A DNA stretch of 64,000 nucleotides. Source: Pseudophaeobacter leonis (GTDB lineage: Bacteria; Pseudomonadota; Alphaproteobacteria; Rhodobacterales; Rhodobacteraceae). The stretch lies in NCBI RefSeq assembly GCF_002087335.1, contig NZ_MWVJ01000045.1:38355-102354 (forward strand), given 5' to 3'. This document shows, piece by piece, positions 40,222-48,645 of this stretch; within the stretch, counting starts at the first letter, position 1, and every line of letters begins with the position of its first letter. The notes below the pieces were generated by a model that worked only from the letters and a program-made list of their open reading frames with translations, made no database searches and was not told the DNA's origin. The translations under genes were made by a program, and so were the position numbers.

Positions 40222-40570
40222 CCCGGTTATCCCCTTATTTATTCGTCGTTACATGTCTCTGATGTAACGCTCGTCTATAGAATATCGACCGGGATGTAAG
40301 ACCATCCCGGAAGTCCCGTCAAATCTATCTGGAAAAAATCCCGGGGGTAAGGCTTGCATTTTCCTCAAACTCTGTTTCGATACAGCCAGTATCTGCTTGG
40401 GGGCATGCGGTTGTAAATTAGTCGGCTTCGTTCTGAGAATGCCTAGTTTTCAACCAGTTCCAAGACACCTTGGGTAGAGCGACTTCATATCCGCAGCGAT
40501 GCGGCAACAAGCCGGGCGTAAGACTGTCCGGCAAAAAAAGACACGTAATGTGTTCGACTAGGAGAGTGTA
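40222..40570. promoter_or_regulatory. Divergent control region of the peptide transporter with two palindromes
   Basis: This 349-bp region holds no gene. Two perfect inverted repeats stand in its left part: CGTTACAT-N7-ATGTAACG (40247-40269) and CCGGGATG-N6-CATCCCGG (40289-40310). Both lie in the 5' leader or promoter of the ATPase gene (start 40221). The right part is without clear repeats. A strong ribosome site AGGAG stands nine bases upstream of the binding-protein ATG. No promoter boxes were clear enough to call. Confidence 0.5.
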
Positions 40571-42271
40571 ATGAAACTCAAAACCCTTTTGATGGGTGCC
40601 ATCGCTTCGGCTGCCATCGCTCCGGCAGCCTTTGCCGAGCGCGGCGCTGACGGTCAGGTCAACATCATCTATTGGCAAGCGCCATCGATCATGAACCCCT
40701 TCCTGTCTGGCGGGACCAAGGACGTTGAAGCGGCCTCGCTGGTGATCGAGCCTCTGGCCCGCTACAATCAGGTTGGCGAAATGGTGCCCTTCCTGGCCGC
40801 TGAGATTCCAACAGTTGAAAACGGTGGCGTCAGCGAAGATCTGACCACGATCACCTGGAAAATCGCGCCCGGCATGAAATGGTCCGATGGGTCGGCCTTC
40901 ACTGCAAATGATGTGAAGTTCACCGCAGACTATTGCATGGACCCCGAAGGCGGCTGTGCCCAGGTCACAAAATATGAAGGCGTCACCTCGGTTGAAGCCA
41001 TCGACGATTTGACCGTCAAGGTCACTTTCGACAAGCCGACCCCCTTCCCCTATGGTCCCTTTGTTGGCGGCGAAAGCCCCATCATTCAGGCGACACAGTT
41101 TGCTGACTGCATGGGCGCCAAGGCGCCTGAGTGCACCGAGGCCAACTTTGCCCCTCTCGGCACCGGTCCCTTTGTTGTGGACGAGTTCAAGCCAAACGAC
41201 GTGATCACGCTTTCGGCGAACCCAAACTACCGTGACCCGGCCAAGCCTGCCTTTGCCAAGGTCCTGTTCAAAGGCGGCGGCGACGCAACCGCAGCGGGTC
41301 GTGCCGTGATGGAAACCGGCGAGTTTGACTACGCCTGGAACCTGCAGCTGGCACCCGAAGTCATCGCGCAGATGGAATCGGCTGGTAAAGGCACACCCGT
41401 CGCAGGCTTTGGTCCGCTGGTTGAGCGCATCATGCTGAACAACACCAACCCTGATCCGGCGCTTGGCCCTGATGAGCGTTCGGTGATCCGTCCGCATCCT
41501 TTCTTGGGTGATCCTGCCGTCTACAAAGCCATGTCGCTGGCGATCGACCGTCCTTTGCTGGTCGAAATCGGCTACGGCAAAGCGGGTAAAGTCACCTGTA
41601 ACTGGATCCCGGCCCCTGCTGCCGTGAACTCCGACACCTTTACCTGCGACAAGCAGGACATCGCGGCCGCCAATGCGATGCTGGACGAAGCGGGCTACAA
41701 AGACACCAATGGTGACGGCGTACGCGAAACCCCCGCTGGCGTTCCGATGAAGATCCTGTACCAGACCTCGACCAACGCCGTGCGTCAGGATTTCCAGGCT
41801 CTGATCAAACAGTGGTGGAGCGAAATCGGTATCGAATCAGAGCTGCGCAACCTCAGCGGTTCCGTATTCTTTGGTGGTGATCCCGGATCCCCCGACACCT
41901 TCCAGAAGTTCTATGCTGACGTTGAAATGTATGCCAACACCTTCAACGGCACCGACCCGCAGTCCTACCTGGCCAACGGTCTGTGCGACAAAGCGCCAAG
42001 CCCTGCATCGCAGTGGCAGGGTGAGAACATCTCGCGCTTCTGCAACGAAGAGTTCGACAAGCTGCATGCTGAGCTGACAACCACAGCCGGTGCCGCAGCA
42101 CGTGCCGAAATCTCCAAGCGTCTCAATGACATCATCGTTGATAACGGTGGCATGATCCCACTGGTTCACCGTGGTCGTCTGTCGGCGCACGCCAACTCCC
42201 TGGGTGGCGTTGTGCTGAACGTCTGGGACAGCGAACTTTGGAACGTTGCCGACTGGCACCGCATCAAATAA
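40571..42271 (+). CDS. Peptide ABC transporter substrate-binding protein
   Basis: This 566-aa periplasmic protein has a signal peptide MKLKTLLMGAIASAAIAPAA with a cut likely after AFA (residue 23). The mature part has the SBP_bac_5 layout: VNIIYWQAPSIMNPFLSGGT, ASLVIEPLARYNQVGEMVPF, ITWKIAPGMKWSDGSAFTAN, APLGTGPFVVDEFKPNDVIT and a long C-terminal lobe ending ELWNVADWHRIK. The family binds di- and oligopeptides or other small solutes such as opines. Its ligand is not predictable from sequence. A strong hairpin separates it from the permease genes. Confidence 0.93.
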   Translation: MKLKTLLMGAIASAAIAPAAFAERGADGQVNIIYWQAPSIMNPFLSGGTKDVEAASLVIEPLARYNQVGEMVPFLAAEIPTVENGGVSEDLTTITWKIAPGMKWSDGSAFTANDVKFTADYCMDPEGGCAQVTKYEGVTSVEAIDDLTVKVTFDKPTPFPYGPFVGGESPIIQATQFADCMGAKAPECTEANFAPLGTGPFVVDEFKPNDVITLSANPNYRDPAKPAFAKVLFKGGGDATAAGRAVMETGEFDYAWNLQLAPEVIAQMESAGKGTPVAGFGPLVERIMLNNTNPDPALGPDERSVIRPHPFLGDPAVYKAMSLAIDRPLLVEIGYGKAGKVTCNWIPAPAAVNSDTFTCDKQDIAAANAMLDEAGYKDTNGDGVRETPAGVPMKILYQTSTNAVRQDFQALIKQWWSEIGIESELRNLSGSVFFGGDPGSPDTFQKFYADVEMYANTFNGTDPQSYLANGLCDKAPSPASQWQGENISRFCNEEFDKLHAELTTTAGAAARAEISKRLNDIIVDNGGMIPLVHRGRLSAHANSLGGVVLNVWDSELWNVADWHRIK

Positions 42272-42288
42272 GCGGCCCTAGCCAAAAT

Positions 42289-42316
42289 GAGGCCCCGGTG
42301 AAATCACCGGGGCCTC
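42289..42316 (+). terminator. Intercistronic hairpin between binding protein and permease genes
   Basis: The perfect 13-bp repeat GAGGCCCCGGTGA/TCACCGGGGCCTC has a two-base loop and stands 18 bp after the binding-protein stop. There is no long T run. It may act as a partial terminator or a 3' stabiliser, which would give more binding protein than permease. Confidence 0.65.
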
Positions 42317-42432
42317 TTGCCATTCGCGCCGCGTTCCGGTCTATCGCCGGACACATTGGCCAAGCGGAATCCCCCAGCGGCTCTTCCGCCTGCCCAGCTC
42401 AACAATAACACATTGCAAAAGGCGCACGCTCC

Positions 42433-43440
42433 ATGCTGACCTTTACAATCAGGCGACTGGTCCTGTCGGTTCCGACATTGCTGTTCATCAGTCTCGTGAT
42501 TTTCCTGCTGCTCGAACTCGCTCCGGGCGATCCGATGGCACAGGTTCCCCTCACAGTGCCCCCCGAAGTCAAAGAAAAAATGCGCGAGGCTCTTGGCCTT
42601 GGCCAACCTGCCCCCATCCGGTTCTGGAAGTGGCTGGTGCAGTTCTTCTGGATTGAACCCCAGTTGATGATTGACCATTATTTTGGCACAACCTTCTCGC
42701 AGGGTGACCTGCGCGTAATCTCCTGGCAGACCCGCTCACCCGCGATGGATATCGTCATCCAGCGGATGCCGCAGACGCTCTGGGTTGTGGGCACCGCCTA
42801 TGTTGTGGCCATCTTTATCGCCCTGCCTATCGGCATCTATTCGGCCTACCGGCAGTACAGCTGGTTTGACCAGCTGGGCACATTTGTCTCCATGGTCGGC
42901 CTTTCCGTGCCGCCGTTTTTCTCGGGCGTGCTGGTCATCGTGATCTTCTCGGTGCAGCTCGGCTGGTTCCCGTCGATCTATGACACCACCCATGTGGTCG
43001 ACAGCTGGGACAGTTTCGTGCACCAGTTGCGACAGATGATCATGCCCGTCATGGTTCTGGCGCTGCAGATCACCGCCCAGCTCAGCCGCTTTATGCGCGC
43101 CTCCATGCTGGACAACCTGAACCAGGATTATGTGCGCACAGCCCGTGCCAAGGGCCTCAGCGAATATGTCGTGGTCATGGTGCATGTGCTGCGCAACTCG
43201 ATGATCCCTGTGGTCACCGTGATCGCGCTTGGTATTCCTGCGATCTTTGGCGGCGCCATCATCACCGAGCAGGTCTTCAAGGTAAATGGTATTGGCCAGC
43301 TGCTGATTGGCGCCATCCAGGCGAATGATCTGCCCATGGTACAGACGCTCACCTTTATCTTTGCCATCCTCATCGTGCTGTTCAACCTGATCGCCGATGT
43401 TCTTTACGGCATTCTAGACCCGAGGATCCGCTATGACTGA
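42433..43440 (+). CDS. Peptide ABC transporter permease 1 (DppB type)
   Basis: This 335-aa inner membrane protein starts MLTFTIRRLVLSVPTLLFIS, the standard N-terminus of DppB/OppB permeases. It has about six helices and the EAA loop LNQDYVRTARAKGLSEYVVV that docks to the ATPase. A 19-residue motif follows that ends in the gating helices GGAIITEQVFKVNGIGQLLI. Its stop overlaps the start of permease 2 by eight bases. Confidence 0.95.
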   Translation: MLTFTIRRLVLSVPTLLFISLVIFLLLELAPGDPMAQVPLTVPPEVKEKMREALGLGQPAPIRFWKWLVQFFWIEPQLMIDHYFGTTFSQGDLRVISWQTRSPAMDIVIQRMPQTLWVVGTAYVVAIFIALPIGIYSAYRQYSWFDQLGTFVSMVGLSVPPFFSGVLVIVIFSVQLGWFPSIYDTTHVVDSWDSFVHQLRQMIMPVMVLALQITAQLSRFMRASMLDNLNQDYVRTARAKGLSEYVVVMVHVLRNSMIPVVTVIALGIPAIFGGAIITEQVFKVNGIGQLLIGAIQANDLPMVQTLTFIFAILIVLFNLIADVLYGILDPRIRYD

Positions 43441-44344
43441 TCTTAGCAATCCCATTCCCAGCAATCCGCCGCGCAGCCAGTGCCTTGATGTCTGGGACCA
43501 GTTCAAATCCCTCCGTGGCGCATTGATGGGAGGCATTCTGTTTATGCTGATCATCGCCTCGGTTTATCTGGGACCTCTGTTCTGGGACATCGAGGCCACC
43601 CATATCGACATCCGCGCGCGCAACCAAAGCCCCTCCTGGGCGCATCCCTTTGGCACCGATCAGTTGGGTCGCGACATGCTGGCACGTATGATGGCGGGTG
43701 GCTCGACCTCGGTCTCCGTTGGCCTCACGGCGATGGCGCTGGCGCTGGTGCTTGGGTCCTTTATTGGGGTTGTAGCCGGGTTTTTCAGGCGGCTGGACGG
43801 GCCGCTTATGCGACTGACCGACCTGTTCCTGGCCCTGCCGCTGCTGCCACTGCTGCTGGTGATGATGCTGCTGTTCCGCGAGCCGCTCAACGCGGCCTTT
43901 GGACCAGAGCAGGGGATCTTTATCCTCATCGTTTGCGCCATTGGCATCACCTCGTGGATGCCCACAGCGCGCATTGTGCGGGGCGATGTTCTGGCAATTA
44001 AGGAACGTGAGTTCGTCATGGCGGCCCGCTCCATCGGCACCTCCAACAGCAAGCTGATCACCCGGCATATTCTGCCCAACGTGCTGTCGCCGATCATGGT
44101 CTCTGCCACGCTGGGTATTGCCACCGCGATCATCACCGAAAGCTCATTGTCGTTCCTCGGCCTTGGCTTTCCGCCGGATTTCCCAACCTGGGGACGGCTG
44201 CTGTTTGATGCCACGGACTATCTGCAGCAGCACCCGGAACGGGTATTCTGGCCCGGTATGGCGATCTCGCTGACGGTGTTGAGCGTGAACTACCTGGGCG
44301 ACGGCTTGCGCGATGCGCTGGATCCACGGATTCGCGCACGCTAG
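43433..44344 (+). CDS. Peptide ABC transporter permease 2 (DppC type)
   Basis: This 303-aa inner membrane protein starts with a cytosolic stretch of about 30 residues and a first helix, then the periplasmic loop HPFGTDQLGRDMLARMMAGG typical of DppC/OppC. The EAA loop is REFVMAARSIGTSNSKLITR, and ITESSLSFLGLGFPPDFPTW follows near the end. It pairs with permease 1 to form the channel. A candidate terminator lies 92 bp after the stop. Confidence 0.95.
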   Translation: MTDLSNPIPSNPPRSQCLDVWDQFKSLRGALMGGILFMLIIASVYLGPLFWDIEATHIDIRARNQSPSWAHPFGTDQLGRDMLARMMAGGSTSVSVGLTAMALALVLGSFIGVVAGFFRRLDGPLMRLTDLFLALPLLPLLLVMMLLFREPLNAAFGPEQGIFILIVCAIGITSWMPTARIVRGDVLAIKEREFVMAARSIGTSNSKLITRHILPNVLSPIMVSATLGIATAIITESSLSFLGLGFPPDFPTWGRLLFDATDYLQQHPERVFWPGMAISLTVLSVNYLGDGLRDALDPRIRAR

Positions 44345-44435
44345 GCCCTGGTCCGCGATGTTCTGCGATCCAGGGCCCAGCCACCCTAGGCATGGCCCGG
44401 ATCACTGAGACATATTCAAATAAGAACACAACTTT

Positions 44436-44458
44436 CGGCCGTCCCTTTGGGGCGGCCG
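44436..44458 (+). terminator. Candidate terminator of the peptide transporter operon
   Basis: The 10-bp stem CGGCCGTCCC/GGGGCGGCCG (one G-T pair) with loop TTT is followed by GTTTGGTTTC. It stands between permease 2 and the YeeE/YedE gene. The T-tract is weak. Confidence 0.5.
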
Positions 44459-44632
44459 GTTTGGTTTCGCCCATGCCACTGTGACCAGAACAGGTTTCTG
44501 CGCAGATACTGCAGACCAGAACATTTCCCCGCGCAGTCGCGCCAGATCCCGGTAGTTTTCGCTTGCTCAGAGACAGATTTCGCCCCATTTCGGGAAATAA
44601 TTCCAATCCGCTCCAAAAGACAGGAGAGAGCG

Positions 44633-45820
44633 ATGTTCGAGACACTTGGCTTTGAAGAGATCGGCCCCCGCGCAGTTTTCCTCTATTTTGCCCTCGCACT
44701 GGGGCTGGGCTTTGGCGTGCTGGCCCAGATCACCCGGTTCTGCTTTCGCCGCGCCCTGATAGGCGAGGACCGCCGTCAGGCTGCAGGCATCTGGGCGCTC
44801 GCCCTTGCTGTCTCTGTGCTGGGCACGCAGACGGCCGTACTGCAGGGCTGGATCAGCTTTGACGGCCACCGCCTGCTGGCCTCCGAGCTGCCGCTTTTGG
44901 CAATTGTACTGGGCGGCGTGATGTTTGGCGCTGGCATGATCCTGACGCGCGGCTGCATCTCGCGGCTGACCGTGCTGTCTGGCACTGGCAAACTGCGGGC
45001 TCTGGTCTGTGTCATGCTCTTTGCCATCACCGCCCATGCCACGCTCAAAGGCGTGCTGGCGCCGCTGCGCACAGCGCTTGGCAGCACGGCTGTTGCGCTG
45101 GGAGACTACGCCACGCTGGCAGCCCTGCCCGGTGGTGCGCCGGTGTGGAGCGTTTTGGTGGCCCTGCCTGCCCTGTGGATTGCGCTGCGGGCGCAAAACT
45201 CAACACTGGCACTGCTGGGCGGCGCGCTGATGGGCGCTTTGGTGCCGCTGGCCTGGGTCAAACCCGGTTGTGTTCTGTTTGACGAATTCGACCCCATCGC
45301 GATGGAGAGCCTGTCGTTTACGGCGCCAATGTCCGAAGGTCTGTTCTACGTGATTGCCGCCAGTGCTGTGCCTGCGGGCTTTGGCCCTGGTCTGATCGCA
45401 GGCGTTCTGATTGGCGCGCTGATCACGGCGCTGCTGCGCGGCCAGTTCCAGTGGCAGAGCTTTGAGAGCCCACGTCAGACCGGGCGCTATGCGCTGGGAG
45501 CAATCCTGATGGGATTTGGTGGCGTTCTGGCAGGTGGCTGCACCCTTGGGGCAGGACGGGCCGGGATTTCCCCCCTCGGGCTGGCCGCACCGCTTGCGCT
45601 GGCCGCCATTGCCCTTGGCGGGGTTGTGACGCACCGCTGCTGCACCGCCCTGCTAGCGCAGCGTCTTCCTCAGCCGCCGCACCGCAAGCCAAACAAGCGC
45701 CACAACCGGCAGAGTGATCAGGGCTGTGAGCATACCCTTGCTCATGTCCAGCATCGAAGACAGGGGATACATCAGGTAGGCGGCCAGCGAAACGGCGTAG
45801 TAGCTGATCGCCACCACTGA
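44633..45820 (+). CDS. YeeE/YedE family transporter, 3' end uncertain
   Basis: This membrane protein (about 340 aa of clear similarity) has nine or ten helices in two halves. The halves carry the conserved Cys loops AGMILTRGCISRLTVLSG and MGFGGVLAGGCTLGAGRAG, which relay thiosulfate in characterised YeeE proteins. I chose ATG 44633 (MFETLGFEEIGPRA), preceded by AGGAGAG; the open frame upstream has no similarity. After HRCC the frame enters low-complexity residues and overlaps the convergent DUF3422 gene by 168 bp. The +1 frame would stop at 45656, at the end of that gene, so a base error near 45635 is possible. No tusA-like gene is adjacent. Confidence 0.8.
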   Translation: MFETLGFEEIGPRAVFLYFALALGLGFGVLAQITRFCFRRALIGEDRRQAAGIWALALAVSVLGTQTAVLQGWISFDGHRLLASELPLLAIVLGGVMFGAGMILTRGCISRLTVLSGTGKLRALVCVMLFAITAHATLKGVLAPLRTALGSTAVALGDYATLAALPGGAPVWSVLVALPALWIALRAQNSTLALLGGALMGALVPLAWVKPGCVLFDEFDPIAMESLSFTAPMSEGLFYVIAASAVPAGFGPGLIAGVLIGALITALLRGQFQWQSFESPRQTGRYALGAILMGFGGVLAGGCTLGAGRAGISPLGLAAPLALAAIALGGVVTHRCCTALLAQRLPQPPHRKPNKRHNRQSDQGCEHTLAHVQHRRQGIHQVGGQRNGVVADRHH

Positions 45821-46933
45821 CAGCCCCTCAACCGTGTGCTGCAACCGCAGCGCCTGATCGGCGCGCCGGTCCATACTGGCCAACAGCGCCTGGTTCTGCG
45901 CGCTTCGGTCCACATCCACCCGTGCCCTGAGCAGCTCACCGCCGCGCCGGGCCCGGTCTGCCAATGTGCCGATGCGTTTCTCGGTCGATTTTACCGTGCG
46001 CATGGCCGGCTCATAGCGCCGCAGCATGAATTCAGAAAACATCTGAAAACCTTCGTAGCGCGCCTCACGCAGCAGGCTGATGCGCTGATTGACCAGCGCC
46101 TCATAGGCGCCCGTTGCGCCAAAGCGAAAGGCAGAGCGTGCCGCCATCGCCTCCAGCTCGGCCGAGACCGAGAGCAGCTGTCGTAAGGTTTGCTCTGCCG
46201 GAACCGTGTCAGAGGTCATCTGGGCCATCATTTCGCTCAGATGCGTGTCCAGTGCGCCAATATCCGGACTGAGGCCACGGGCCCGCGAGAAGCCCAGCAT
46301 CGACATGGCGCGATAGGTCTCAATCTCGCAGAGCCGCTGAACAATGCGCCCGATGCGCTGTGAGCCCGAGGTCTCATTGGCAAAGAGCGCAAACCGCATG
46401 TGGCCTGCCGGATCAATGCGAAAATCCCCCGCAACCACAGCGCTGCCATCCAGCACCTCGGCCACGGCCAGGCTCTCGGGGACAAACCACTCCTGCAGGG
46501 CGGCTTTTTTCTGGCTCTGCTGCGGCCGCGGCAGGATCCGCAGCATCAGCGACGTGACCCGCTGCCCAGGTGCCTCCTCCAGCCAGTCAGAGGGAAAGAT
46601 GTCAAAATCCGCCGGATCAAAGGCGCGCGCGCTCGCGCCGTCGCCATAGAAAGTATAGCTGACAAATTCTGTGTGCTGCTCCCACTTCAGCGTATGCCGC
46701 CCCAGCTTCGCTGAGTGATGCGTGGCACCGGGCTGTGGATGCGCCGCCCCATGGCGGTCCAGCAGCGCCTTCAGATGCGCCAGATCCAGGCTGCGCTCCC
46801 GGTGGACCGCTTCCTTTGGTTGCTTCACAGCCAGATAGATGACTGTGCTGGGGCTTTGCATCGCCGGAAAGGGCCGCGCATGCAGCTCGTTTGCCAGCTC
46901 ATAGCGCAGGGGGTGGTCGTGGATCGGGGGCAT
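45653..46933 (-). CDS. DUF3422 family membrane protein
   Basis: This 426-aa protein begins MPPIHDHPLRYELANELHAR, the hallmark of DUF3422. A large cytosolic part includes SYTFYGDGASARAFDPADFD and helices around residues 190-330. Two C-terminal membrane helices (about 372-394 and 401-417) follow, ending RRLRKTLR. The layout, a soluble domain with a two-helix tail, recalls CorA-like proteins, but no metal motif is seen and the function is unknown. It is convergent with the YeeE/YedE gene. Confidence 0.85.
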   Translation of the reverse strand: MPPIHDHPLRYELANELHARPFPAMQSPSTVIYLAVKQPKEAVHRERSLDLAHLKALLDRHGAAHPQPGATHHSAKLGRHTLKWEQHTEFVSYTFYGDGASARAFDPADFDIFPSDWLEEAPGQRVTSLMLRILPRPQQSQKKAALQEWFVPESLAVAEVLDGSAVVAGDFRIDPAGHMRFALFANETSGSQRIGRIVQRLCEIETYRAMSMLGFSRARGLSPDIGALDTHLSEMMAQMTSDTVPAEQTLRQLLSVSAELEAMAARSAFRFGATGAYEALVNQRISLLREARYEGFQMFSEFMLRRYEPAMRTVKSTEKRIGTLADRARRGGELLRARVDVDRSAQNQALLASMDRRADQALRLQHTVEGLSVVAISYYAVSLAAYLMYPLSSMLDMSKGMLTALITLPVVALVWLAVRRLRKTLR

Positions 46934-47105
46934 GGCGCAGGGTCTCCAACAAAGTAGCCTAGACCATAGCGAGCCTCAGGACGCCTGTACAGAATTGATT
47001 TATTTCAATGACTTAAAAGGATACCGAGGTATACAACAGGCTTTCTTCGCGCATTGCCCGCCAGTGCCGACCCTCGCATGGGCTGCACAGTGTTTGAGCA
47101 GACCG

Positions 47106-47140
47106 CAGGGCACAGGGTACAGGGTGCCGGATACAGGGTA
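47106..47140. repeat. CAGGGTA heptamer array
   Basis: CAGGG recurs at 47106, 47113, 47120 and 47134, a strict 7-bp period with one decayed unit. The array ends eight bases before the pntB terminator, in the gap between pntB and the DUF3422 gene. Confidence 0.8.
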
Positions 47141-47147
47141 CAAAAAT

Positions 47148-47173
47148 GGCGCGCCGAGTTTCCCCGGCGCGCC
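47148..47173 (-). terminator. Terminator of pntAB
   Basis: The perfect 9-bp stem GGCGCGCCG/CGGCGCGCC with an eight-base loop is followed on the minus strand by ATTTTTG. It lies 26 bp after the pntB stop. Confidence 0.85.
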
Positions 47174-47198
47174 TGATCGGCAAAAATGTGATGAGCCG

Positions 47199-48632
47199 TT
47201 ACTGGATCATCTTCAGCAGCTGATCCAATGAAGCCTTGGCATCGCCATAGAACATCCGGGTCTTCTCTTTAAAGAACAATGGGTTCTCGATACCCGAATA
47301 GCCGGTGCCCTGCCCCCGTTTGGAGACAAATACCTGCTTGGCCTTCCAGCACTCCAGAACCGGCATGCCGGCAATGGACGAGTTGGGATCTTCCTGTGCT
47401 GCCGGATTGACGATGTCATTGGAGCCAATCACGATCGCGACATCCGTATCCGGGAAGTCCTCGTTGATCTCGTCCATTTCCAGACCGATGTCATAGGGCA
47501 CCTTGGCCTCGGCCAGCAGCACGTTCATGTGACCGGGCAGACGACCCGCAACAGGGTGGATGGCAAAGCGCCAATTCTTGCCTTTGGCACGCAGACGACG
47601 GGTCAGTTCCGCCACGTTCTGCTGCGCGTGAGCCACCGCCATGCCGTAGCCTGGAATGATGATGACGCTGTCGGCTTCTTCCAGCGCGGTTGCAACACCA
47701 TCGGCATCACTTGCAATCTGCTCGCCTTCGACCTCCATCTGTGGCCCCGTCGTGCCGCCAAATCCGCCAAGGATAACGCTGATAACGCTCCGGTTCATCG
47801 CCTTGCACATGATGTAGCTGAGGATCGCACCAGAGGAGCCAACAAGGGCGCCCACAACGATCAACAGGTCATTGCCAAGGGAGAAACCAATCGCCGCAGC
47901 CGCCCAGCCAGAGTAGCTGTTGAGCATCGAGACAACCACCGGCATATCGGCACCGCCAATGCCCATGATCAGGTGGTAGCCGATGAACAGCGCCGCCAGA
48001 ACCATCAGGAAAAGCGGCAGCACACCACCGGTGTTGAAATACCAGATCAGCGTGATCAGCGACAGTGCGGCAGCGCCCGCGTTCAGCATATGACCACCGG
48101 GCAATTTGGTCGCCGAAGAGGTCAGTTTGCCCGCCAGCTTACCATAGGCCACGACCGAGCCGGTAAAGGTGACAGCACCGATAAAGATACCGAGGAACAG
48201 CTCAACCCGCAGGATCGAGACCTCAACGCCATCTTTCTTGGCCAAAAGCTTGGCAAAGCCTTCCAGCGCCTGTTTCTGCTCTGCGTCCATGGCCATGACA
48301 CGGCCCAGCTCGATATGAGCGATAAGACCCACAAAGACCGCCGCCAGACCAACCAGAGAGTGCATCGCGGCGACCAGCTCTGGCATCTGGGTCATTTGCA
48401 CCCGTGTCGCCAACTGATAGCCGATGACACCGCCCCCCGCGATCAGCAGGATCGACAGCAACCACAGGCCCGAGCCGGGGCCGACAAGGGTGGCAAAAAC
48501 CGCCAGCGCCATGCCGGCAATGCCATACCAAACCGCGCGTTTTGCGCTTTCCTGTCCCGAAAGCCCACAAAGGCTGAGGATGAAGAGAACCGCCGAAACA
48601 ACGTAGGCGGCAGTTGTGAAACCATATTCCAT
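47199..48632 (-). CDS. pntB: NAD(P) transhydrogenase subunit beta
   Basis: PntB is the membrane and NADP-binding subunit of the proton-driven transhydrogenase, which makes NADPH from NADH. The first 280 residues hold about nine helices. The C-terminal domain III has [38 protein letters not shown] and [20 protein letters not shown], all NADP-site signatures. I chose ATG 48632 ([17 protein letters not shown]), preceded by AAGGAGG; the open frame to 48698 lies in the pntA end. The length is 477 aa, normal for the family. Confidence 0.96.
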   Translation of the reverse strand: MEYGFTTAAYVVSAVLFILSLCGLSGQESAKRAVWYGIAGMALAVFATLVGPGSGLWLLSILLIAGGGVIGYQLATRVQMTQMPELVAAMHSLVGLAAVFVGLIAHIELGRVMAMDAEQKQALEGFAKLLAKKDGVEVSILRVELFLGIFIGAVTFTGSVVAYGKLAGKLTSSATKLPGGHMLNAGAAALSLITLIWYFNTGGVLPLFLMVLAALFIGYHLIMGIGGADMPVVVSMLNSYSGWAAAAIGFSLGNDLLIVVGALVGSSGAILSYIMCKAMNRSVISVILGGFGGTTGPQMEVEGEQIASDADGVATALEEADSVIIIPGYGMAVAHAQQNVAELTRRLRAKGKNWRFAIHPVAGRLPGHMNVLLAEAKVPYDIGLEMDEINEDFPDTDVAIVIGSNDIVNPAAQEDPNSSIAGMPVLECWKAKQVFVSKRGQGTGYSGIENPLFFKEKTRMFYGDAKASLDQLLKMIQ

Positions 48633-48645
48633 CTCTGTGTCCTCC

